33,704 nucleotides of DNA, taken from Flavobacteriales bacterium UBA958 (GTDB taxonomy: Bacteria > Bacteroidota > Bacteroidia > Flavobacteriales_D > Crocinitomicaceae). The DNA lies in contig DBCM01000105.1 of assembly GCA_002293045.1 (NCBI GenBank), forward strand, positions 1 through 33,704, read 5' to 3'. A program made the translations under genes and the position numbers. The notes below the pieces were generated by a model. That model ran no database searches and was not told the origin of the DNA. It saw only the letters and a program-made list of their open reading frames with translations. Positions 7,156 to 16,034 of the stretch are shown piece by piece (position 1 is the stretch's first letter; each line of letters opens with the position of its first letter).

Positions 7156-8343
7156 ATGAAAACAGATTTATACCAACATCCCGATTATTATGCCCTCGAC
7201 GATTTATATACTGATGAACATAAATTAATTCGAGACGCCGCAAGGCAATGGGTAAAAAAAGAAGTTTCTCCAATCATTGATGAACATTACGAAAACGCCA
7301 CATTTCCCAAGCATTTACTTCAGGGTTTAGGAGAAATCGGCGCATTTGGGCCTTACATTCCGGAACAGTACGGTGGTGCGGGCTTAGATCACATTTCATA
7401 TGGATTAATCATGCAAGAACTTGAGCGTTGTGATTCTGGCCTTCGGTCTACAGCCTCTGTTCAAAGTTCGTTAGTGATGTATCCCATTTGGAAATATGGT
7501 TCTGAAGAACAAAAAATGAAATACCTTCCAAAATTAGCCACGGGAGAAATGATGGGGTGTTTTGGATTGACTGAACCGGATTTTGGTTCAAACCCTGGAG
7601 GAATGATTACCAACTTTAAAGAGGATGGCGACCATGTAATACTCAACGGTGCTAAAATGTGGATTTCCAATGCTCCGTTTGCTGCAATTGCGGTAGTTTG
7701 GGCCAAAGATGAGAACGGTAGAATCCACGGGCTCATCGTGGAGCGGGGAATGGAAGGGTTTTCTACCCCAGAAATGCACGGAAAATTATCCCTTAGGGCT
7801 TCATCTACTGGTGAATTAGTATTTGAAAATGTGCGCGTGCCCAAAAGCAATATTCTTCCCGGTCGCTCCGGACTTGGTGCACCACTCAGTTGCTTAGATT
7901 CCGCAAGGTTTGGAATTGCTTGGGGAGCTCTAGGTGCGGCTATGGATTGTTACGATCAAGCGGTAAGATATTCGAAAGAACGTATCCAATTTGGAACTCC
8001 CATCGGAAGCTTCCAATTGATTCAGAAAAAATTAGCCGAAATGCTCACAGAAATCACCAAAGCGCAATTATTAACGTTCCGCTTAGGCCAGTTGCGCAAT
8101 GAAGGTAAAGCGACAACCGCTCAAATTTCAATGGCAAAACGAAACAACGTTGAAATCGCATTAAATATCGCTCGTGAAGCTCGTCAAATTCATGGGGGAA
8201 TGGGAATTACCAGTGAATATTCCATGATGCGTCACATGGCAAACTTGGAATCCGTGGTTACTTACGAAGGTACACACGACATCCACTTACTTATTACCGG
8301 GATGGACATCACCGGAATACCCGCATTTACTCGCGAACATTAA
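7156..8343 (+). CDS. gcdH: Acyl-CoA dehydrogenase, glutaryl-CoA dehydrogenase-like
   Basis: FAD flavoenzyme of 395 residues. It aligns by eye with glutaryl-CoA dehydrogenase across its whole length: ELERCDSGLRSTASVQSSLV (the Arg after SGL matches the substrate-carboxylate-binding Arg of the human enzyme), GCFGLTEPDFGSNPGGM, WISNAPFA, GKLSLRASSTGEL, SARFGIAWGALGAA, QLIQKKLAEMLTEIT, and YEGTHDIH carrying the catalytic glutamate. It should oxidatively decarboxylate glutaryl-CoA to crotonyl-CoA in lysine/tryptophan breakdown, passing electrons to ETF; a related short-chain acyl-CoA is possible. The start at 7156 is chosen over 7135 because the -7 box overlaps the latter. The gene is monocistronic and ends two bases from the stop of the convergent TPR gene. 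Confidence 0.9.
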   Translation: MKTDLYQHPDYYALDDLYTDEHKLIRDAARQWVKKEVSPIIDEHYENATFPKHLLQGLGEIGAFGPYIPEQYGGAGLDHISYGLIMQELERCDSGLRSTASVQSSLVMYPIWKYGSEEQKMKYLPKLATGEMMGCFGLTEPDFGSNPGGMITNFKEDGDHVILNGAKMWISNAPFAAIAVVWAKDENGRIHGLIVERGMEGFSTPEMHGKLSLRASSTGELVFENVRVPKSNILPGRSGLGAPLSCLDSARFGIAWGALGAAMDCYDQAVRYSKERIQFGTPIGSFQLIQKKLAEMLTEITKAQLLTFRLGQLRNEGKATTAQISMAKRNNVEIALNIAREARQIHGGMGITSEYSMMRHMANLESVVTYEGTHDIHLLITGMDITGIPAFTREH

Positions 8344-8345
8344 AT

Positions 8346-10160
8346 TTATTCTGGGATTTGGTCTCCGCGTAAGCGACGAATTGATAGGCGTGCCTCCTCG
8401 GAATAAATACTTCCTGGATATTGGTCGATGAGCTTTAAATAAGACTCCATGGCCGCCGTATCGTTTTTACTGTGAATGCGTTGAATGGTCGCTAAATGAA
8501 AGAGTGCATCATCCGCCAGCAATTCCGTGGGATAGGTGCTTACAACCCGTGTATAGTATTCCGCTGCTTGATCCCATTGCCCTTGTAATTCATAAGCCTT
8601 ACCTTTCAAATAGATCAAGTCATCATTTAACACAGACTGTGGGAATTTAGTGGAAATTGTATCCATCCATTGAAAGGCTTCTGAATAGCGATGTTGAAGC
8701 AACAACAACTCGCTTTTCGCATAGGCGCTCATGGCCTCATAATTGCTGTCCAACCCATAGTTTTCGAGAATCAACAAAGATAATTGCATCGCATCATTGC
8801 TTATAAACTTGGAGGTTGCTTGTTTTAATACATCTAGTTGAGATTGTGCAAATTCAAATTCTCCATCAAAGTAAAAAATTCGGGCGTTTTTAAATTTAGC
8901 TTCATTGCCAATTGCTTCAAACTTAAACGCCTCGTCAATTTGCATGTACAACAACGAAGCTTCCCAGATGCTATCCATCACAACACAAACATCCGCCAAT
9001 TTCATTTTATATCGGGCACGCTGCATGTCGGTAAGACCTTGGCTTTTCATCGCTTGCTCCAGAAAGCCCTTGGCTTTTTTTCCTTCATTGGCATAAAAGC
9101 CCAAAATTTCAGCGTATTCCAAGCCGATTTCAGGCCCAACTCTTACTGAAAATTGTTTGTTTTCAATAACTTCTTCATACGAACGAATAATTTCAGTTAA
9201 TTCTTCTGGACGAAAAACACGTTCAGTAGTGACTTCAGTGAAATATACATTTAGTAACATCCGCTGCGCCTCTACAGCGCGATTAAGAGAAAGGCTAATA
9301 ACTTCCTTAAACGCTTTTTTTGCTAATTCATATTGTACATTTTCAAGGCAGGTATTGCCGAAATCAATCAAGTAACTTCCGTCCCCACGCATGCGTTTTT
9401 CCAAGGATGATACTTGGTTATATGCCGCACTAAAATTCTTGTTTTGTAAAAAAAACCAAATCAACATCTCGGTATATACCGGATTGGATGGGTCTTTTTG
9501 ACTGGCAGACAAAACACTCGCCTTCACTTGTTTAATTTCCTCTGATTCCTTGGTGAAATCGAAAATACCCTCTATTTCTAATTGAACCTGTTCTTTAAGT
9601 TCTGGCTTTTTTGATAGGGCCATCAAATATTGGTCAAGCGCTTTAATCGTTTCTCCTTTCGCCATATAAATTTGACCATACCACAATTCATAGGGATAGA
9701 ACTTGAGGTTCTTTTTCGCTTGATCAATGACGTCTTTCGCCCAATCATATTCATCAATGGATAATAAATTCGACAGTACTTCTTGAATTTCCTTGATGTC
9801 GTAAAACTCATGCTTGAGCACTTCATTTTTTATCCGTTTCGCTTTTTCTAACTCTTCATTTCCTTTGTAAAAAAAATAAAACTGAATTTTTAGCACTAAA
9901 TCTGTGGGGTTCGCGGCGGTTTGTTTTTTGAATATTTTCTCAGCGCCTTTTTTATCTCCTGTATTTACTAAGCAATCCAAATAACGGCTGAAATATACCT
10001 TAGATGGCTCATTCGCGTAAAGCTTTTCATAATAAAGCACCGCCTTTGTGAACTCTCCATTTAGGTAATAATGTTGCGCTAATTGAATGTCTGTTTCGCT
10101 TTGGCACCAAGCGCTCCACACAAGCGTAGAGAAAAAGAAAGAAAGGAACAGATTTTTCAC
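8346..10160 (-). CDS. Exported TPR protein
   Basis: 604 residues with a signal peptide (about 1-19, ending WSAWCQ; the Cys lacks a good lipobox) followed by tetratricopeptide-like helical repeats across the chain. Repeats near the N-terminus (AQHYYLNGEFTKAVLYYEKL) and at the C-terminus (KAYELQGQWDQAAEYYTRVV, then a BamD-like repeat ending YSEEARLSIRRLRG) are clearest. It probably acts as a periplasmic scaffold for protein-protein contacts; nothing identifies the partner. It is the third gene of a serS-led run, 3 bases after the coiled-coil lipoprotein, and its stop is 2 bases from the convergent gcdH-like stop with no visible terminator between. Confidence 0.85.
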   Translation of the reverse strand: MKNLFLSFFFSTLVWSAWCQSETDIQLAQHYYLNGEFTKAVLYYEKLYANEPSKVYFSRYLDCLVNTGDKKGAEKIFKKQTAANPTDLVLKIQFYFFYKGNEELEKAKRIKNEVLKHEFYDIKEIQEVLSNLLSIDEYDWAKDVIDQAKKNLKFYPYELWYGQIYMAKGETIKALDQYLMALSKKPELKEQVQLEIEGIFDFTKESEEIKQVKASVLSASQKDPSNPVYTEMLIWFFLQNKNFSAAYNQVSSLEKRMRGDGSYLIDFGNTCLENVQYELAKKAFKEVISLSLNRAVEAQRMLLNVYFTEVTTERVFRPEELTEIIRSYEEVIENKQFSVRVGPEIGLEYAEILGFYANEGKKAKGFLEQAMKSQGLTDMQRARYKMKLADVCVVMDSIWEASLLYMQIDEAFKFEAIGNEAKFKNARIFYFDGEFEFAQSQLDVLKQATSKFISNDAMQLSLLILENYGLDSNYEAMSAYAKSELLLLQHRYSEAFQWMDTISTKFPQSVLNDDLIYLKGKAYELQGQWDQAAEYYTRVVSTYPTELLADDALFHLATIQRIHSKNDTAAMESYLKLIDQYPGSIYSEEARLSIRRLRGDQIPE

Positions 10161-10163
10161 CGC

Positions 10164-10697
10164 TTACCGTAATTTACTTGCTAACGCCGATAATTTCGGA
10201 TGTAACAACTGGTATTGTTCCTTCATGTCTTTAAGGGCTGCTATTAACTCTGTCGTTCTCAATTTTAATGCCGAAACATTCTTCGTTTCCTTTGCAATAT
10301 AGGCGTCGTATTTCTGGCGCTTTCCAAATCCATTTGAAATGTCGGAGTGAAGATTCGACAAACGCTTCTTTTCGTCGGCAAATGCCTTTTTTAAGGCCAC
10401 GTACTGACGGTTAATTGGCGCTATTTTTTTACTCGTCAATTTAAAGGCGTCCATGTTTGCGGCATAAGTTCGATCTACGGAGTCTAACACCACGTGACTT
10501 TTCAAGAAGAGCTGTAACTCCATCATGTTTTGGCGCATTGCCGATAATGTATCAGGAAAGCCTTGCTCCATCCAGCTTGATAAGCCTTGAGTTTTGGCCT
10601 GCAACTGCTCAACACTTCGAAGTTGTTCCTTTTGCTTAAAATCGGAACAAGATCCCAAAAAAAAGGCACAAGAAAGAAGCGCGATTAGTCTTTTCAT
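10164..10697 (-). CDS. Small coiled-coil lipoprotein of unknown function
   Basis: 177 residues. A lipoprotein signal MKRLIALLSCAFFLGSCSD has a good lipobox (LGSC, C17). The mature part is charged, helical and rich in Lys, Glu, Gln and Leu, consistent with a coiled coil of about 150 residues. I recognise no family. It sits 3 bases before the TPR gene and 3 bases after serS, so it is almost certainly cotranscribed with both; a lipid-anchored partner of the TPR protein is a reasonable guess only. Confidence 0.8.
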   Translation of the reverse strand: MKRLIALLSCAFFLGSCSDFKQKEQLRSVEQLQAKTQGLSSWMEQGFPDTLSAMRQNMMELQLFLKSHVVLDSVDRTYAANMDAFKLTSKKIAPINRQYVALKKAFADEKKRLSNLHSDISNGFGKRQKYDAYIAKETKNVSALKLRTTELIAALKDMKEQYQLLHPKLSALASKLR

Positions 10698-10700
10698 TGG

Positions 10701-11972
10701 TTAAATATAATCAAATCCCGTGTAGGAATGTAGCGCAGCAGGAATGGTAATTCTCCCGTCGGCGTCTTGGTGGTTTTCTAATAACGCAGCCATTACACGG
10801 GGCAATGCCAACGCCGAGCCATTCAGGGTGTGGCAAAGTCTTGTTTTCTTATCGTGGTCTTTGAAGCGAAGCTTTAAGCGGTTCGCCTGAAACGTATCGA
10901 ACCGAGAAACGGAACTAACCTCTAGCCATTTCTGTTGAGCTGCAGAATAAACTTCAAAATCATAGGTCATGGCAGAAGCAAAACCCATATCTCCTCCGCA
11001 CAACCGCAATACGCGATATGGCAATTCAAGTTTTTCTAAAAGGCCTTTTACATGTTCAACCATTTCGTTCAATGCCTTGGCCGAATGCTCGGGATGCTCA
11101 ATTCGAACGATTTCCACTTTATCAAATTGATGTAAGCGATTCAGTCCTCTCACGTCCTTGCCGTATGAACCAGCCTCACGTCGAAAACATGGCGTATAAC
11201 CGCATAATTTGTATGAAAAATTAGGGTGCTGTATAAGTTCATCTCTGAAAATATTCGTCAATGGAACTTCTGCAGTTGGGATTAGGTACAAATTGTCCGT
11301 AGCATCATGATACATTTGCCCTTCCTTGTCTGGCAGCTGTCCGGTGCCAATACCACTGGCTTCGTTGACCATCAGAGGCGCTTGATACTCCATATATCCT
11401 GCGGCGGATGCTTCATCTAAAAAAAATGAAATTAATGCGCGCTGTAATTTAGACCCTTTGCCTCGATAAAAGGGGAACCCTGCTCCAGTTACTTTTACCC
11501 CAAGTTCAAAATCGATGATTTCTTTTTCTTTACATAAGTCCCAATGTGGTTTTGCTTCAAAATGAAATTCGGGAATTACGCCGTGTTCGAATACCAACTG
11601 ATTGTCATCTGGATTTTTTCCTTGGATAACTTCATCCGTAGGGGTGTTTGGAATTTTATATAAGAGCTGTTGAATCTCTAATTCTAAGGCATCCGCCGAG
11701 GATTTCAAGCTTAGCTCTTGCTGTTTAAGCACGGTGGTTTGTTGCTTTAGATCATTCCCCTCCTGTATTCTCCCTTCCTTGTAACATTGCCCAATTTCTT
11801 TGGCAATGCTATTCGATTCCTCCAAGGTACGGTCCAATTCCTGTTTAATCCCTCGCCATTGTGCATCCAAGGTTAACAATTCGTTGATCGTTGATTCAGC
11901 GTTAATGTTCCGTTTGGCTAAGGCAGTAATTATCTGCGCTTGGTCGGTACGAATTCGGGATAATTCAAGCAT
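10701..11972 (-). CDS. serS: Serine--tRNA ligase
   Basis: Class II aminoacyl-tRNA synthetase charging tRNA-Ser. At 423 residues it has the usual length. The N-terminal antiparallel coiled-coil arm that contacts the tRNA long variable arm spans about residues 28-105. Catalytic core features: the motif 1 region around YMEYQAPLMVNE, TAEVPLTN, motif 2 (CFRREAGSYGKDVRGLNRLHQF), and motif 3 (NGSALALPRVMAALLENHQ). It leads a three-gene run with a lipoprotein and a TPR protein, an unusual partnership that may reflect only shared promoter use. No T-box-like leader is visible; the leader is only about 15-20 bases. Confidence 0.98.
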   Translation of the reverse strand: MLELSRIRTDQAQIITALAKRNINAESTINELLTLDAQWRGIKQELDRTLEESNSIAKEIGQCYKEGRIQEGNDLKQQTTVLKQQELSLKSSADALELEIQQLLYKIPNTPTDEVIQGKNPDDNQLVFEHGVIPEFHFEAKPHWDLCKEKEIIDFELGVKVTGAGFPFYRGKGSKLQRALISFFLDEASAAGYMEYQAPLMVNEASGIGTGQLPDKEGQMYHDATDNLYLIPTAEVPLTNIFRDELIQHPNFSYKLCGYTPCFRREAGSYGKDVRGLNRLHQFDKVEIVRIEHPEHSAKALNEMVEHVKGLLEKLELPYRVLRLCGGDMGFASAMTYDFEVYSAAQQKWLEVSSVSRFDTFQANRLKLRFKDHDKKTRLCHTLNGSALALPRVMAALLENHQDADGRITIPAALHSYTGFDYI

Positions 11973-11994
11973 GTTTCGTTAAAGTGATTTAGTA

Positions 11995-12002
11995 CAAAAA
12001 TA
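11995..12002 (-). promoter_or_regulatory. -7 promoter box for serS
   Basis: Reads TATTTTTG on the - strand, matching TAnnTTTG. It ends 22 bases before the serS ATG, predicting a leader of about 16 bases. Confidence 0.55.
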
Positions 12003-12017
12003 ACACGGTTCATTGGT

Positions 12018-12803
12018 TTACGGAAGGGTTTTTATCATTTTCTGATACCGCTCCGTTTGTGTAAAGGCCCCTAAACATCCATAAGTCTGTTTGTGGGTTC
12101 TGTACGCTTCAATTCGATTTCCTGGGTCAGGGTGTGTGCTAAGTATTTCTGGGGGACGGGCTCCGCTTTCTTTGGATATTTTCTCAAAAAACAAGGCCCC
12201 CGCATCTGAGTTATAGCTCGTTGGACACAAATATTTTACGGAACACTCATCTGCTTCCTTCTCGTGGGTGCGTGAAAAGGAAAGCCCAATAAGCGAACTC
12301 GTGACTTGTTTAATTAATTCTCTATCCCCCGCTACCAAACTTATAAGCGTTTGAACTCCATACATTTTGGTGAGTTGGCGGGTACTGTGCCTCAGGTCTG
12401 CATGCCCCATCTCGTGTCCTAATACTCCCGCTAATTGATCCTCTGCCTCTAAATATTTTAATATTCCTGTGTATATGTAAATATATCCCCCGGGTGCGCA
12501 AAACGCATTCAGGGTGGAATCGTCATGGATGATTCTTATCCTCCAAGGGAATTCAGATTTAAAATGCACTTGTCCACTGTTGAGTAATGAATCCCTTATG
12601 CTATATACATAGCCATAAATTGCTGGATATACCGTGGAATCTAATATGATCATTTCGCTGCTGTCGCCTTCAATCTCTTCGCGAACCTGTTCTCCTAAGG
12701 CGAGGTCATCTTGTAACGAAAATAAGTTCACGGCATTTTCAGCGGAACCACAGCCCATCAGGAGTGTGATGCAACAACCCAAAGTAACTAACATGCGTTT
12801 CAT
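12018..12803 (-). CDS. M48-family zinc metalloprotease lipoprotein
   Basis: 261 residues. A lipoprotein signal with lipobox LMGC (C18) predicts anchoring in a periplasmic-facing membrane leaflet. The peptidase domain carries HEMGH (zinc ligands H130 and H134, catalytic E131) and EKEADE, whose E183 is the expected third ligand; STHPDPGNRIEAYR near residues 220-235 is also typical of M48 proteins related to BepA/LoiP. Such enzymes degrade or assist misassembled outer-membrane proteins; that specific role is inferred. The gene is alone on its transcript, 28 bases past the serS -7 region, and is divergent from dut across a 112-base intergenic region. Confidence 0.93.
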   Translation of the reverse strand: MKRMLVTLGCCITLLMGCGSAENAVNLFSLQDDLALGEQVREEIEGDSSEMIILDSTVYPAIYGYVYSIRDSLLNSGQVHFKSEFPWRIRIIHDDSTLNAFCAPGGYIYIYTGILKYLEAEDQLAGVLGHEMGHADLRHSTRQLTKMYGVQTLISLVAGDRELIKQVTSSLIGLSFSRTHEKEADECSVKYLCPTSYNSDAGALFFEKISKESGARPPEILSTHPDPGNRIEAYRTHKQTYGCLGAFTQTERYQKMIKTLP

Positions 12804-12807
12804 AAGA

Positions 12808-12815
12808 CAAATTTA
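12808..12815 (-). promoter_or_regulatory. -7 promoter box for the M48 protease gene
   Basis: Reads TAAATTTG on the - strand, a perfect TAnnTTTG. It ends only 4 bases before the ATG at 12803, implying a leaderless mRNA, unless translation starts at the in-frame ATG at 12794 (M4). Confidence 0.55.
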
Positions 12816-12862
12816 GCGCTTTCAGTGATTGATAAACGCTCGATTGTTGATTAATCCTTTAG

Positions 12863-12888
12863 AAAGCGTCATTTCATATAGACGCTTT
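12863..12888. repeat. Perfect 8-bp inverted repeat in the M48/dut divergent promoter region
   Basis: AAAGCGTC (12863-12870) and GACGCTTT (12881-12888) are exact reverse complements separated by 10 bases. The dyad is centred between two divergent start sites and ends 4 bases before the dut -7 box, so it overlaps the dut core promoter. An operator is the simplest reading; a terminator is unlikely because no gene ends here. Confidence 0.6.
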
Positions 12889-12891
12889 GTA

Positions 12892-12899
12892 TAATTTTG
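12892..12899 (+). promoter_or_regulatory. -7 promoter box for the dut operon
   Basis: TAATTTTG, a perfect TAnnTTTG. It ends 16 bases before the dut ATG. The five genes that follow are tightly packed, so this is probably the main promoter for the whole operon. Confidence 0.6.
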
Positions 12900-12915
12900 A
12901 CTGCATTGTGAATCT

Positions 12916-13350
12916 ATGAATATAAAAATCAGCAATAAAGGACGGTGTCCCCTGCCCAGCTATGAGACATCCGGCGCCGCAGGAATGGATGTGCGGGCGA
13001 ACCTTACAGAAGCGATATGTCTTCTTCCTGGAGAACGCAGTTTAATCCCTACTGGGTTATATCTAGAGCTCCCATCGGGAATCGAGTGCCAAGTTAGGCC
13101 TCGAAGCGGGCTTGCCCTTAAGAAAGGAATTACAGTGCTTAACACCCCGGGTACAGTAGATTCAGATTATCGGGGAGAAGTTGGGGTCATTCTTATTAAT
13201 CTTTCTGCGGAAGACTTTATTGTTGAGCCAAATGACCGCATAGCACAATTGGTCTTTTGCCCTGTAATACACGTGACATTAATTGAATCCGACACCTTAA
13301 ACTCATCTAGTCGTGGTGCAGATGGGTTTGGCAGTACCGGAAAAAACTAA
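12916..13350 (+). CDS. dut: dUTP diphosphatase
   Basis: Hydrolyses dUTP to dUMP and pyrophosphate, keeping uracil out of DNA and supplying thymidylate synthesis. The 144-residue trimeric-type enzyme shows all five motifs in order: AAGMDVRA, RPRSGLALKKG, NTPGTVDSDYRGEVGVILIN (catalytic Asp in DSDYRGE), NDRIAQLVF, and the C-terminal glycine-rich lid RGADGFGSTGKN. It is the first gene of a five-gene + strand run; the next start codon lies 7 bases past its stop. Confidence 0.97.
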   Translation: MNIKISNKGRCPLPSYETSGAAGMDVRANLTEAICLLPGERSLIPTGLYLELPSGIECQVRPRSGLALKKGITVLNTPGTVDSDYRGEVGVILINLSAEDFIVEPNDRIAQLVFCPVIHVTLIESDTLNSSSRGADGFGSTGKN

Positions 13351-13357
13351 ACTGACT

Positions 13358-14368
13358 ATGAATATAATTATCCCGATGGCAGGAAGAGGCAGTAGGCTGA
13401 GGCCCCATACCTTAACCATACCCAAACCACTAATTCCGGTGGGTGGGATTCCCATTGTACACCGCCTAGTGGCTGACATTGCTTCTGTGTGCGGTTCAGC
13501 GATTGAGCATATCGGCTTTGTAACAGGGGACTTTGGAGAAGAAACTGAACGTGAATTATGTGAAATTGCAGCATCCTTTGGTGCTCAAGGACATATATTT
13601 CATCAATTAACCCCGCTTGGAACTGGGCATGCTGTATTGTGTGCTGAGCCCTTATTGGAGGGTCCGGTTGTGGTTGCTTTCGCAGACACCCTATTTAGAG
13701 CTGATTTCTCTATAAACCCGAACGATGAGGGAATTTTGTGGGTAAAACGAATCCCTAACCCAGAACAATTTGGGGTTATAAAAATGAACGAGCGCAATGA
13801 AATTATTGACTTTGTTGAAAAGCCCTCCGAATTTGTCTCTGACCTAGCGATGATTGGTATTTATTATTTTAAAAATGGGCAGGCCTTACATGAAGAACTC
13901 CGTTATTTAGTGGACCATGCGGTCATAAAAAGCGGAGAATACCAATTGCCGGATGCACTTAGGAGGCTTACAGAAAAAGGAACGATATTTAAACCTGGAG
14001 AAGTTCAAGAATGGTTAGACTGTGGGAATAAAACCGTTACCGTTGAAACGAATGCCCGGGTGTTAGATTATGATCAAATGGATGGAAAACTGAACGTTTC
14101 AGCTTCTGCAGCGATCTCACAAAGTGTGGTGATTCCACCCTGCTTCATTGGAGAAAATGTTGTGATTTCAAACTCCGTCGTGGGTCCACATGTAAGTGTC
14201 GGTTCCGGAAGTGTAATACAACATACGGTTATATCCAACAGTATTGTACAACAAAAAACCAGCATTTCTCACAAGAATCTAACGGGATCAATGGTTGGAA
14301 GCCATGTAACCATCCATGGGACTGCGTCAGATTTGAGCGTGGGTGATTATACAGAATGGCATGAATAA
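13358..14368 (+). CDS. Sugar-phosphate nucleotidyltransferase
   Basis: Transfers NMP from an NTP to a sugar 1-phosphate, giving an activated sugar for envelope glycans. 336 residues from the ATG at 13358 (MNIIIPMAGRGSRLRPHT); an in-frame ATG at 13313 lies inside dut and is rejected. Motifs: the nucleotide-binding loop GRGSRLRPHTLTIPKPL, PLGTGHAVLCA, the metal-binding Asp in FADTLF, and FVEKPSE. The last ~100 residues contain hexapeptide-like repeats (left-handed beta helix), ending in VGDYTEWHE. The overall pattern is closest to glucose-1-phosphate thymidylyl/uridylyl- or mannose-1-phosphate guanylyl-type enzymes; the sugar and nucleotide cannot be fixed by eye. Its stop overlaps the next ATG by 8 bases. 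Confidence 0.9.
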   Translation: MNIIIPMAGRGSRLRPHTLTIPKPLIPVGGIPIVHRLVADIASVCGSAIEHIGFVTGDFGEETERELCEIAASFGAQGHIFHQLTPLGTGHAVLCAEPLLEGPVVVAFADTLFRADFSINPNDEGILWVKRIPNPEQFGVIKMNERNEIIDFVEKPSEFVSDLAMIGIYYFKNGQALHEELRYLVDHAVIKSGEYQLPDALRRLTEKGTIFKPGEVQEWLDCGNKTVTVETNARVLDYDQMDGKLNVSASAAISQSVVIPPCFIGENVVISNSVVGPHVSVGSGSVIQHTVISNSIVQQKTSISHKNLTGSMVGSHVTIHGTASDLSVGDYTEWHE

Positions 14369-16034
14369 ACGCATACTTTTTATCGCCTTACTCAGCGCTG
14401 TACTGGGTTGTAAACCTGTTGAAGAAACGAGTGCTAATGCCGATGTCCCGATCATTCAACAATACCACGAAGGACTAAGGGCTTATTTTAAAGGGGATTA
14501 CGCCGCTGCTGATAATATGGCCACCCGAGTAATTGCGCTAAACCCTCAACATGACGGGGCCTTGTATTTAAAATCTAAAATTTATTACGACCAAGGGCGC
14601 TTAGATGAATCCGCAAAGTTCTTGTTAAAAGCGGGAATGGCCGATCCCAACAATGAGTATTTATCCACAGAAATTGCCTTTATGTATAGCTCGATGGGCA
14701 AGTATAATGAAGCAGGATTAATCTTTGATAAATTAATATCCGCGAAACCTAGAGAGCGCTCTTATTATTTTGGTGGGTTTGAAAACTATCTACAAGCAAA
14801 AAACTACAAGGCAGCGGTTCGCGTCATTGGGCTGCAAGAAGCAACGTTTGGTTTCTCCATTGAGACCTGTTTAAATCGATACAAAATTCACTTGGCCCAA
14901 AACGATGTCAAAGAGGCCATACAACAGCTCGAAAAGGGAATAAAAACATTTCCAAATGAACCCTTATTTTTAGCGAATTTAATTGATTTATATTTCCAAC
15001 AAAATCAACACCATAAGGCAATTCCATTATTAGAGCAACTATGCGACACAGACCCAACCAACGGTATGGCGAAATTTGTTTTTGGCGAATATCTAATGAA
15101 TACCGGACAAAAAGCACGGGGGGAAAAGCTGCTTGCTGAGGCTGTGTTGTTAGACGGGCCAAGCATTGAACAAAAGTCGGAAATCTTATTGGCCAAACAA
15201 AAACGCAATGGCTGTACGGAAGAGAACCTCACCTTATTTAAAAATTTTGTGCAGACTTCGCCCAATGCTCTCATTGGACGTACCTTATTGGGAGATTTAT
15301 TCGTCCAATGTAATCAAACTGATTCTGCCCTAGTTCAATATAAAACAGCGGTCGCCTTAAATCCTGAGGCTTACCCCATATGGAAACAACTGTTGTTAAT
15401 CACTTACAAGGAGGAGCAATGGGATTCCTTGGCACACCTGAGTACAGCATGCCAGGCATTGTTTCCGGTACAACCCATGCCGTATCTAACACTGGCCATC
15501 GCTAACAACAAGACGGGGCAATTGGATGATGCGGAACAAGCCCTTGATGCAGGAAGCGAACTGATTGTCAGTGACGATCCAGCATTGGTGGCGGAATTTA
15601 GCTTTCAGCGCGGTGTTTTAGCATTAAATAAAGGGCAGGCCAGTAAGGCAACAGCCTGGTTTAATCAAGCGATAACGCTTCAACCGGAAAATCTTGAACT
15701 TAAAGCAGATATCGGCAATGAAGCGCTTAGTTATGCTGAATTAACCACTTATGCAGACTCCCTCATCGCAGAATGTCTTACGCAGGAACCCAGTAATCCG
15801 AAATTTATGGCCATTAAAGGACGGCTTTTTTACATTAAAAATGACTTGCTGTTGGCAAATTCTTGGATAGAAAAAGCAATTATTCATGGTTATCCCCAAA
15901 AATTAGGGGAAGAATGGCTCGGAGATTGTGCATTTAGGTCCGGTAATCTAGAACGGGCCAAATACTACTGGTTAAATGCCGCACGTTTGGGTAACTGTAC
16001 TGAACGTCTAAAGCAAAAAATTAACTCCTTATGA
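14361..16034 (+). CDS. TPR-repeat lipoprotein
   Basis: 557 residues from the ATG at 14361, which gives a clear lipoprotein signal (MNKRILFIALLSAVLGCKP, C17); an ATG at 14343 would add a six-residue non-signal extension and is rejected. The mature protein is a chain of tetratricopeptide repeats, for example GLRAYFKGDYAAADNMATRV, GALYLKSKIYYDQGRLDESA, ALVQYKTAVALNPEAYPIW and GVLALNKGQASKATAWFNQA. It should be a periplasm-facing scaffold. It overlaps the preceding gene by 8 bases and the next gene by 4 (ATGA), so it is translationally coupled inside the dut-envC operon. Confidence 0.9.
   Translation: MNKRILFIALLSAVLGCKPVEETSANADVPIIQQYHEGLRAYFKGDYAAADNMATRVIALNPQHDGALYLKSKIYYDQGRLDESAKFLLKAGMADPNNEYLSTEIAFMYSSMGKYNEAGLIFDKLISAKPRERSYYFGGFENYLQAKNYKAAVRVIGLQEATFGFSIETCLNRYKIHLAQNDVKEAIQQLEKGIKTFPNEPLFLANLIDLYFQQNQHHKAIPLLEQLCDTDPTNGMAKFVFGEYLMNTGQKARGEKLLAEAVLLDGPSIEQKSEILLAKQKRNGCTEENLTLFKNFVQTSPNALIGRTLLGDLFVQCNQTDSALVQYKTAVALNPEAYPIWKQLLLITYKEEQWDSLAHLSTACQALFPVQPMPYLTLAIANNKTGQLDDAEQALDAGSELIVSDDPALVAEFSFQRGVLALNKGQASKATAWFNQAITLQPENLELKADIGNEALSYAELTTYADSLIAECLTQEPSNPKFMAIKGRLFYIKNDLLLANSWIEKAIIHGYPQKLGEEWLGDCAFRSGNLERAKYYWLNAARLGNCTERLKQKINSL

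Noticed and set aside
12863..12888. Reading the dyad as an intrinsic terminator
   Set aside because: No gene ends here; both flanking genes diverge, and no clear U-tract follows on either strand.
13313..13357. Upstream ATG at 13313 for the nucleotidyltransferase
   Set aside because: It falls inside dut, over its conserved C-terminal lid, and the family N-terminus (MNIIIPMAGRG) begins at 13358.
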